Under the pieces are notes generated by a model. That model did no database searches. It saw nothing but the letters and a program-made list of their open reading frames with translations, and had not been told where the DNA came from. This document shows, one piece after another, positions 1-8,832 of a DNA stretch of 64,000 nt. The stretch spans positions 48,979,662 through 49,043,661 of the forward strand of contig JALGQZ010000001.1 of assembly GCA_023105745.1 (NCBI GenBank). The letters are read 5' to 3'. Position 1 is the stretch's first letter. Every line of letters starts with the position of its first letter. Origin of the DNA: Austropuccinia psidii. Its lineage: Eukaryota > Basidiomycota > Pucciniomycetes > Pucciniales > Sphaerophragmiaceae. Made by a program: the position numbers and the translations under genes.

Positions 1-1340
1 TCTTGATCTGGGCTCTGGGGTTGGGTGATAAATGATATTATGCCCAATAGGTCATAAATGGTGTTGTGAATTGGTGTGCCCATTGAACATATTCTATGGG
101 ATGAAAGGAGGCTATTAATGGAATGGTGAGTGGAAGTGTATTGATAGCAAGTATAGCTATAAGATGGGGGAAGCGTTATTGGATATAAAAGGTAATTTGA
201 ATCATTCAAAGATCAGACACTCACTGTGCTTCATCCAAAATTATACAATTCCAATGGATTTTAAGAGTAAATGATGTAGAGGTATTGGTTTGCTTAAATT
301 CATGGGTGATAGTATTGTAAGAAGTGATGATGATATCATATTTTAAGATGTCGGCCTTGGATAATGAGTGACGAGCGGGACCATGGTAGATTTTGGCTTG
401 CAGCGCTCCAGCCTGAGCATGCTTGGATATTTCTGACTGCCAGTTGGTAATTGAGCAAGGGGGGAAGATGATCATGGTGGGCGTGGAGCAATGGGGGTTT
501 GAAATCAACTGCTCCTTGGAGGTACCAATTAGAGCAATGGCCTGAATGGTTTTACCTAATCCCATATCATCCGCAAGCAGTCCTCCAAGAGGATTCAAAT
601 GAGCTAATGACCTTGTTTGTAATGATGTGCCTGACATTAAAAGTGGATCCTGGGGGTGAGGTGGCCCAAAGGTTATGGGCTGATTTGACATTGGGGATTT
701 CTCAATCCCAGAGAAAAGCTAGTCTGTTCTTTTGATGAGGGAGAAGGGGGGTTTGAATAATGGAATGGGGCGGGGTCATCATGGGCAGGTCTGATCCACT
801 GGGTAATTGTATCAGTTTTTGCTTGGAAGTAAATGATAAAACAGCAGCATATGAAGCTGGCGTCAAGCTTGAAGTGGGAAATGTCGAAGTAAAGACTTGA
901 CATTGACTATGAGTATTACAGTCATATTCTTTGGGCATTTCAAGGTTGAAATCTTGTGTTTGAAAGCTTTCAATTATGAATAGAATGTTTGGATAGCATG
1001 TGAAGAACATCAATGCTAGATGAGGTTTCTGAGATGAGGAGGGACCATTTGCATAAGTCATAAATACTCCCTCAACAAATAATATTTGAGTAGGATTGGA
1101 TTGGCAATTATCAATCCATTCCCCACCAGGACCAGAGTTCATGAAAGTTTGTGGTGCCCCAAGGAATGGTATCAACATTTTGGAAAGGGTTCCAGGGAGA
1201 GAGCCAATAGCAGGCTGGTGATTGGGGAGATATACAAATATGTTGTGTTCATTGTGCCATAGGATCATCCAAGAAGCTAAATGGGAATCATCAGGATTTA
1301 TGGTTATATCACTCTTTATTTGAATATGAATATTAATCAT
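1..1340 (-). pseudogene. SNF2/RAD5-like DNA-dependent ATPase gene, broken and cut by window edge
   Basis: The family remodels DNA-protein complexes in the nucleus using ATP. Visible motifs are the Walker A region LLADDMGLGKTIQ (about 530-570), a TSYNT segment near 310, and DEA followed by a His codon split by an intron. The intron is 157-224 (68 nt, GTGAGT..TATAG): splicing turns an apparent stop after DEAQ into DEAH. The next exon (1-156) reads into GTPIHN and DLLGIISFI, motif III of SNF2 proteins, at the expected spacing. Two lesions are seen: an in-frame TGA at 702-704 after AFLWD, where relatives I recall have Arg (CGA), and a frame change near 583-605 just before the Walker A region. The N-terminal part up to 1340 is poorly conserved and its start is uncertain. 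The gene continues beyond position 1. Assignment to the superfamily is firm; the RAD5-like subfamily is an inference from the LPHQK..LAFLWD block. Confidence 0.8.
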
Positions 1341-1451
1341 CCCAATGCAAAGTGGTTGTGAAGGGGTTGATATGATGGCTATTATGAATTATTTGGGGAC
1401 AGTTGGAAATGATATGATCAGGAAGGGGTAGCTAAAGGGAATGAAGACCAA

Positions 1452-3359
1452 TGTGAGCCTTGAGGTATATTTTACATACCCAAATAGGCCACAATTATCT
1501 TAAAAAGAAATTTTGAATTATGCATAACTCATAAGTCATGCATATATCCAAAATTCATCATTTTTGATTTCAGAAAAGATGAATAACTTTTGATTGAGTA
1601 AGTAAATCCATAGATTTAAGGCCAGATTTGGATTCTACACTAAAATTCACCTAGGGTAGCTCCATAGAGTGAATAAGCTTAAATTAACTCTTTGAGGTGG
1701 TAAAATGCAAAATACTTCAATTCCACATCATCAATACCACATAAAAGATCCATGAAAACTTTTGTTTTGCTTGATTTCACGCCAAAATAATGGGAATGTG
1801 AGAAATCCCATGTTACATATACACTAAGAATAGTGTTATGCATGTTTTGAGCACTTAATATCATGGTATTCTTACATGGAATTTTGGTACACCCATAGTG
1901 GATATCTCACTTGAAGCTTAAATTACTATTTTGACGTGAAAAGTAGGCAAGGGGGACAAAAGACATCAAAGAGAGCCAGGGTACCCAACTTCTGAGGCCT
2001 CAGAGGTGTGGACAGCTCCAAAGCTTGGATCCATGGCTGATCTTGGCCTAATTGGTAAACTAGAACCTTTTGGGAACTTGGTTACCATGTCACAACTACT
2101 GTAAATCTTAAGAAAATTACAAATAACCTGCTATTTTGACGTGCCAAGGAGGTAAAGAGCTACTTAGACTCCTGTAACCACGTCAATTCTTAATTACTTT
2201 CCATTAATAAACCCCAAAAGAGTAATTAAAACTCTTTTTGGACTTGTATCCATTGATTTACCTCATAGCAACCAGTGAAACACTGATATTTGCAGTTCTA
2301 CGTAGAAATGAGGTAAAAACTTGAAAAATTCATTAAAAAAACAATTCTTAATGAATCTTTCTGAAACTTTCAGGAGTAATGGAGAACTGTTTTATCTATG
2401 GTAAAACCAAAAAGAATTCAAGTTTTACTAGTAAAATTAAAAGTTTTACTTACAGTCCATTTTTGACTATTCTATGTGAAACACTGAATCTTCAAAAATT
2501 CACAGTAATTACTACCTGTGATTAAATTGCCAATAACATTGATAGCTTTGAGAAATCAATGATTATTTTGGAATAAAAGAAGATTTACAGATGTTACTCC
2601 TTTTATTCTTAACCATATTGGGGTTGGTAGTCACGTAAAAGCATCAATTAAGTAATTATGATAATCATATGTGACAACAGATGATGCAATCAATAATCCA
2701 AAAAGGTTTATTGCTTTCTCACCCACTGGTTTTCAGTTTTCTCCATGGCACGCCTCTGTGAGCTGTTGTTGACTTATAAGAAGCGTCTTCTTGCTGTTTT
2801 TTCCACAACATCATCATCATCTTATTATCATTTAAGCCATTATTACTAACAAGTAAGTATTAATTTCAGCTATTCTTAAGTGTTTTGAATCTTTCAGAAT
2901 CAACCAGAAAGACGTGAAATCATAGAATTCAACTATATATTGTTGTAATACTGTTTTAAATCCACAATTCTACGTCAAATCTCTCTAACTTATCTTTAAA
3001 TAAGTTCTTTGGAATATTAGTGAGTGATTTATTTTTAATTCTTAAAGTTTTTCTCTAAAATTAGTTTTCTTCAAAAATTACCATTATAATTATTCTTGCA
3101 AAAGATAATTATATATTAAAATAATTTTATTAGTTTAATAAAAGAAGTTCTTATTATTAAAATCTTCTTGTAATTGATTCTTGCAGACAATTACTTGCCC
3201 ACTGTTAAAATCACTAGTAGTGTTTAACACATGAAAGAAATAATTTTTAATCATTTGATTGTGGTTATAATAATGTTTTATTATTATATTTCATAAGAAC
3301 AGACATAGTACTGTTGATTAATAGTAATATTATCATCAGTTTCATAGTCACATCTTACA
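1452..3359 (+). mobile_element. Solo LTR, family B, with ACCAA target duplication
   Basis: The 1908-bp unit starts TGTGAGCCTTGAGG and ends ATCTTACA, matching the TG..CA ends of the other LTRs here. It is flanked by the perfect 5-bp duplication ACCAA at 1447-1451 and 3360-3364. No gag or pol lies between, so it is a solo LTR left by recombination between two LTRs. Its first 1.05 kb recurs inverted at 27237-28286 and its last 0.73 kb recurs in direct orientation at 28287-29030, which confirms the family. It holds only ten CpG sites, seven of them inside ACGT. It sits just upstream of the minus-strand SNF2-like pseudogene. Likely U3 core promoter: CTTATAAG near 2774. Confidence 0.9.
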
Positions 3360-4339
3360 ACCAATAACGCAGGTGGGGAACTTATATGAGAGGCAGCAAT
3401 GGGCTCAAGGGGGGATGTCCTGTGGCTACATGCATGATCTTTAGGAAGATGGGCCTCTTGGGCTCATAATTTTTATATCAAATTTGGGGCATATATCAAG
3501 GCAAGGTGGCAAAAATGTGGGTGCACCAATATGACTGCTGGATCTGCAGCAATTTACGCAACCTTTGGTGAACCAAGGTTGACATTAGCATATCAGAAAT
3601 TGGGTGGGTTGTAGCAAGTTATTGTGGAGGGGCATATTTGAGGCATGCAGCCATGTTTGGTGGTGTGAAATTGAATAATGATCCTATCTTCCCCAGATTA
3701 ATTGTCGTACAGGGACCTACTGGGCAATGTTGGCGGTGTCAAAGGGAAATCTCACTGTGGGGATGTTTTTGTGTGGGCAGGTGAGCTATGTTTGGTGGCA
3801 TGCCACCAAACATGAGTTTGGGTTTGCCCAAAGTTTTTTGCTGACTGACACCTAAGGGATTCCAGGGGGAAATGTGTGGCATGAGCAAAGGCGGCGCCGG
3901 CTGTGAGCTGTGATCCACATATACATTCACCCCTATTGCATTTGAGGCAGGTACTAATCCACTGAGATTGGCATCAAGGTATTTCCCTCACACGTGTACA
4001 AAACTCTGGCAAAAGAGGCCACCCGCCCAAGGGATTTTTTGGCTGCAAGCCAGGCGCCACAACTCATGTGGGGTGCATGAGAATGTGCAGCAAATGACCT
4101 GCGGTGGCAGATTCCCACACAAACATAACCAGCCTCAGCAATCATAGGCCGGGATTATGCTAATGCGGATGAGGCTGAAGCAAATCCACACCGATGGTCC
4201 TCAGGTTTCCACGCGCAAGCGGGTGAGCGTCTGCAGTCAAGCTGACCACCCGACCAACCAAATGGCCAGCCGGAAGACTGGTGGTAAAAGGTCTGCCAGG
4301 AGTGTGAAAGTCGCCTGTGTATGACCCATTGGGGGTGTG

Positions 4340-4347
4340 TATAAAAG
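4340..4347 (+). promoter_or_regulatory. TATA box, unassigned core promoter
   Basis: TATAAAAG lies in GC-richer surroundings and is preceded by GGGGGTGTG, a context like an RNA polymerase II core promoter. No supported reading frame follows within 500 bp, so it may belong to an old LTR or a lost gene. Confidence 0.35.
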
Positions 4348-4600
4348 GGTGTGGCTGCCCAACAATGAGGGGGAGCAATAAACAAGCAGGGCCAGTCATT
4401 ATTTGCCCCAACAATGGCACCGGAGTGAATCCACCGTTTGCATATGACCCAAATCCTTAGTCATCCATGTATACACCTCTTACATTAGCTGCGATTACAC
4501 CCGCATCTGTGTGGTAGTCAGGCGGAGCCCTCCAAAAAGGTGCATCAAAGGGAAGCATTTGAGAAATTTGACTCAATGGCTTGACATGATTTCATTTTCC

Positions 4601-4682
4601 TTTTTTTTACAGCTTTTGCTCCTACCCGACATTCTAGTATGTACAAAGGTGTACTACATACTACAATGTCGGCTGTAAAAAT
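4601..4682. repeat. Imperfect inverted repeat / hairpin
   Basis: The arm 4626-4644 (CCGACATTCTAGTATGTAC) pairs with 4652-4672 with one or two mismatches. Outer arms TTTTTACAGC and GCTGTAAAAA extend the symmetry, with about 12 unpaired bases on the left side. It may be a small terminal-inverted-repeat relic or an RNA hairpin. Confidence 0.5.
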
Positions 4683-5453
4683 TGGGATGGAGTAATACTA
4701 CTCCCGCCTGCATGCATATTACCAATCAGGATCCACCTTCCAATTTTTTACATGCATGTGGCTCATGTAGCCAATTCTCAGCCTTGTGTTTCACCCAATT
4801 TACACATGCAAGCTGAGCATGTCTTGGTCAAAAGCTCAGTGTGGAAGTTTCTGGTGGTTCCATGATCGGAACACTTTTTGCAATAGTTCAATGGAAGGCT
4901 CAGTTTGGAGCACTTCACCAAAGCACATGAAATGCTCATCCTGGCCAAAATGTCTTCTGATGTTGTCCAAAATGCTCATATTTCATGATTACAAAAATGA
5001 CCTAGCAATTGCTCAGCATGGTGCTTTTGATATTGTTATATCAATAGGTCAATAACCGTGAATTTCAAATTTTCAGCCACTGAGAATTTCAATTATGGCC
5101 CCAAAGCAAACCTGAGAAATGGGTTGACACAAGCTCACACTGTATACACTTTCCGTACAGTCGCCCGACCCTTTGTTCAAACACTATCACCCAGCCATAA
5201 GGCCGGTATGCTCGTCGTGGTCACCTGTGACCAAATGCACCACATGCTTTTCTGCATGGGGCATTTGTGGATTGCACACACCATGCACATTCAACAATGC
5301 CCTCACAAAGGCCCTCCCAGGCGATCAGGTGGCTATTCAAGGAAACAAAGGGGTTTTGACTGAGTCTGACAGTTCAATCAATTGCAATACACAGCCAGAA
5401 CCCCTTTGTTCCTCTGCCTCACGCGAGCATTTCCCTTCTCAGTCGCAGCATTG

Positions 5454-5630
5454 GCTGCAACTGAGCTTCAATTTTGCCTACACGCCTTGAAGCTGAGCCT
5501 TTGTTGGGTGCTGCAACTGAGCTTCAATTTTGCAGACACACCTTCAAGCTGGGCCTTTGTTGGTTGCTGTTACTGAGCTGCAATTTTGCGGACATGCCTT
5601 GAATCTGAGCCTTTGTTGGGTGCTGCAACT
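5454..5630 (+). repeat. Tandem repeat, 3 x 56 bp plus partial copy
   Basis: Units start at 5454, 5510 and 5566, each beginning GCTG(C/T)(A/T)ACTGAGCT and ending with GCCTTTGTTGG. A partial fourth copy begins at 5622. The array ends about 30 bp before the TATA box at 5658, so it could act as a promoter-proximal repeat. Confidence 0.85.
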
Positions 5631-5657
5631 GCTGCGGTCGTCTCAGCTTCACCATGG

Positions 5658-5665
5658 TATAAAAG
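5658..5665 (+). promoter_or_regulatory. TATA box, likely promoter of the broken gene at 26277
   Basis: TATAAAAG is followed by a long pyrimidine-rich leader (5675-5856) typical of a fungal 5' untranslated region. The leader is cut by element A1 at the GTGTG site and continues at 26068 with the same pyrimidine-rich character up to the ATG at 26277. The pairing with that gene is an inference from continuity. Confidence 0.5.
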
Positions 5666-5851
5666 ACCATCTCCTCCTGACAAGCCCTCCAAATTCTTCC
5701 AGCTCACCTGCTCTTCTTAATTTTGTGCATATTCCCCCTTGTCTTCCTGCCTTTCAACTCTTTTCAATTGCACTCCACTCACCCCACTGCCCTTCTTCTT
5801 GCTTTTTGTTTTTGCCGCTTATACATCCAGAAACCCCCTTCTATCCACCTT

Positions 5852-5856
5852 GTGTG
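5852..5856. repeat. Target-site duplication of A1, left copy (GTGTG)
   Basis: The identical 5 bp occur at 26063-26067, directly after the A1 3' LTR. They mark both ends of one insertion event. Confidence 0.9.
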
Positions 5857-7694
5857 TGTGAGCCTTAGAGGTAATTTCATATACCCAAAAGACCAAAAAT
5901 ATAAAAAATAACATATTAATATAAATAAAATAAATTTATTTATATTATTAAAATAAAAATCAAAATATAAATATAAAATTATATTAGAAATAAAAAATTA
6001 ATTATAATTTAAAAATAAAAAATACATTAAATTTTGTAAATATAAAATTACATTTATACTTGAAAAAATTAAGTAAAAATGAAATTTTAACAAAATTGTG
6101 AAAAAATAAATAAATTTGGAAAAAAGTTAAATAAAATTTATTATAACTTTTTATCCAATAAATAAACATATAAAATTTATTTCACCATTGGATTCCTCAT
6201 AAAAAATCAGGTTGGGTCACCTCTGAGTGAAATTCTTGTAACTCAACTCTAAATAAGCTTAAATTAAGTTTTTAGTATTTTCAATACAAAAGTTGAAAAT
6301 CCTCAAAACCTTGATTTAATTCACACCACATGTGGTGTTAACCATCAATTTTTGTGTTAAAATTGAGGTGTTGTGTTTAGTTTAGAAGTTATGAGGAATT
6401 GAAGTATTTTCAATTGAATTCAATTGAAATGTCAAAATGTGCGCGTGTATTACATAAGTGAACTTTGATTTACATATGAGGTGTCAATTATTACTGTATT
6501 GTACTTTACAATTGAATTGAATTACATATGTAAATTATAAGTATAATACATGATGAGGAAGTAAAGGAAAAATAAATTGGAAAGATTAAATTTGGGGGGG
6601 AAAAGGAACTCCAGCTCTAAGGGGGAGCTAGACCCCCAAAATCCTTGCTGACAGGCGTAGGTTGTCAAAATTCACGCGAAAGTTCATCACTTTTGGCCTG
6701 GAATTGAGTTACAGGGTCTGTGGACTCAATTGATGATGAGGTTTTGATACCAACTGGGGTAGTTTTAGCTGTTGCCAAGAGGGTAAAACTACCCTTAAGA
6801 TAAAACAATCATAATAAAAACAGTTCTAACTGGTTTCTACGCCTCTGAAACACATTCTGACGTGTTTTGAAGGCTCTAGGCCTGGTATTGCTATAGTAAT
6901 GGCTGATTTAAGGTTCTAAAATGGCTAAAAATGGCTAAAAATGGCTTAAACCAGCCCTTTTTGGTCTAAACCAGGGTTCAATGATGCCATAATTGGCTTT
7001 TCTGTTGTCAGACTGTTTTTCACGACTGACAAGAGTAAATTTTACTTTTGGAGTAAGAGAATTGATGGCTATAAAAGAATGTCTTCTTTGCCCCACTTTT
7101 CTCTTCATGTTAGAATCTTTTCCTTTTATTAATTAGTTTAAAACTGTTAAACCAATCAATCAAAGATTCCAACCACCACTTTTAAATCATTTTAATCCTT
7201 TTAACCACGTGAAAAAATCATTATAATCATTGTTTGTAACTCTTATAATCATTTTTACCCCTGAACCACCCCAAAAGTGAATTAAAGCATCTTTCATCAC
7301 TGTAAACTTTGTCACTTTGTTTCCAAATTCACTCTGGTCACTTTTGGGCGTGTTTTCTCTTTAATATTCTTTTTAAAGACTTTGTTCTTTAATTAATTGC
7401 TTCCAGTTCTTTGCTCAATTAATTCCAATTGAAATTGCTCTTGAAGAAATTTCTTTTGTAGCCTTAAAATATCTCTTGTAGAGTATTTTTTGGATAAATT
7501 TTTATTGTTGGTAAAACAATAAATTTTTATAATATTATTGTTTTATACTAATAAAGTTATAAACAATAAAATTGGCGTGTTTTCTCTTAAAAATAATATT
7601 TCATACTATTTTTAATTGATTTTTACCTTATACAAATTTTGAGGACAGGAAAAGTACTTGATTTTTAATCAAAGTTTCATATCCACACCTTACA
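5857..7694 (+). repeat. 5' LTR of A1
   Basis: It starts TGTGAGCCTTAGAGG and ends CCACACCTTACA, 1838 bp. It holds a TATA box at 7070-7077, two perfect palindromes upstream (ACACCACATGTGGTGT at 6323-6338, and a 22-nt palindrome at 6408-6429 centred on GAATTC) and a 10-bp ATGGCTAAAA repeat near 6919-6945. The TATA box places the start of R near 7100. The first 700 bp are extremely A/T-rich. Confidence 0.95.
7070..7077 (+). promoter_or_regulatory. TATA box of the A1 5' LTR
   Basis: TATAAAAG within GATGGCTATAAAAGAATG is kept in all five A LTRs of the window (also near 25438 and 58219 on plus, and on minus near 14664 and 22930). It is the likely core promoter for element transcription. Confidence 0.65.
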
Positions 7695-7696
7695 TT

Positions 7697-7713
7697 TGGG
7701 GGCCCAGCCGTGA
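7697..7713 (+). other. Primer binding site of A1
   Basis: Two bases after the LTR comes TGGGGGCCCAGCCGTGA, beginning with the TGG that pairs with a tRNA CCA end. The same sequence follows the 5' LTRs of A2 and A3. The implied tRNA 3' end is GGCTGGGCCCCCA; I cannot name the tRNA from the sequence alone. Confidence 0.65.
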
Positions 7714-7898
7714 TATTTTACCTGTGACATATTTTTTTACTCTTTTTTAATCTTTTTTTTCTTATATTGAAAAATTTAAAAAACATATAAAAAATACTTA
7801 TAATTCAAAAAATCCATAAAAAATAACTTTTTTTTCATATTATAAGTGAGGCTTATATTTTTATTTCTTTTTGAAATAACCTTTTTTTACTTAATAAA

Positions 7899-8832
7899 TT
7901 GGCTTTTTCATTAATTTTACTGTCTGACAACGTGGTAAGACAAGAAAACATTGAAACAGCCTCAACAGTAACCATCATTATCCCTGCCAGTACTGTTAAT
8001 TCTGATCATAATAGTACTGTTATTGTGACTCAAAATAACCAACCTGAACCAATATCTTCTGAATTAATTAACTTGGACATAAGTAATACCCTTCAGAAAG
8101 CTAAAAATTTGGCCAATAGGAAGTTTTTTGACGTAAAAATACTATTTTAAGCCTTTTTAACCATAATTATGCCTTCAACCAGGTCAGGAGCCAGCTACAA
8201 CCCCTCAAGCAGCTCCCAAAAAGGTAATAGACGTGATTATGGCAGAGGCCAACCAGGTACAGAAGGAAAAGGGTCAGTTGATGACTTCCAAACAACTAAA
8301 ATGGGTCATTCTGAAGCTGATAATTCCATTTTACCTTCAAAAAGAGCTGACACCGCCACAACAAGCCTCTGTGGACATATACAAAGCCAGCCACAGTGCA
8401 TACAACAATGCACTTCAATTCAAAGAGTACCAGATCCTTGCAGACCTGTGGAAGAATTGCATGAATTCTTACCTGACAGTAAGAAAATTCTTGGGCCATC
8501 CCAACACTTGAAAATTGCTCAATGGATGGCATCCATTGATGGAGAAGAAAAACATGATGCTTTTGACACTAGAATGGAGGAAAAACAACCCTCCACCACC
8601 CAAACCAGTGCCAAAAACCGCCCCAGTGGCCAGCAGCAGCAATTCCAACGTGAAAAAGCAGCCACAAACTCCAAACAAGGGCAAAGGGAAGGCACCAGCC
8701 CCAAAACCTTACAGCCAGGGCTACAGAATCCCAAAGATTCAGCAGGATGCCATGGAAAATGTATTTCAGATGGCCAGAACCATGATGGAATTACAGAAGA
8801 AGGAGGAAGCCAGATTAAGGTTCCAGAAATGA
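7899..8832 (+). pseudogene. ORF1 of A1, inactivated accessory/leader protein
   Basis: ORF1 has exon 1 (to 8118), an intron at 8119-8182 and exon 2 (8183-8832). In A1 the intron donor is GGAAGT where A2 and A3 have GTAAGT, and exon 2 has a stop TGA at 8509-8511 where the other copies have TGC. Both changes disable it. The exon 2 frame differs from the frame of the long ORF covering it. At 8325, 8334, 8415, 8424 and 8619 the three copies differ only at third codon positions of the ORF1 frame, while each change alters an amino acid in the other frame. The TGA at 8830-8832 overlaps the ATG of ORF2. Exon 1 has no ATG, so the true start is unresolved. Confidence 0.65.

Larger units (their letters stand above)
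3365..5856. other. GC-richer block without an intact gene
   Basis: This stretch is visibly richer in G, C and CpG than its neighbours. Open frames of 60-110 codons occur on both strands (for example minus 3739-3930 and plus 5530-5868), but none shows a domain or a credible start, and several overlap repeats. It includes two TATA boxes (4340 and 5658), an imperfect hairpin (4601-4682) and a 56-bp tandem repeat (5454-5630). Its right end is the GTGTG target site of element A1, and the sequence resumes at 26068. It probably represents the upstream region of the broken gene at 26277 plus older repeat debris. Confidence 0.5.

Noticed and set aside
5382..5868. Frames over the 56-bp tandem repeat
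   Set aside because: 56 is not a multiple of three, so the repeat changes frame at each unit; the open stretches are chance.
8169..8828. First 220 codons of the long A1 frame (and equivalents in A2 and A3) as the Gag N-terminus
   Set aside because: Changes between copies alter residues in this frame but are silent in ORF1, and the translation is low-complexity. I start ORF2 at the ATGA overlap instead.
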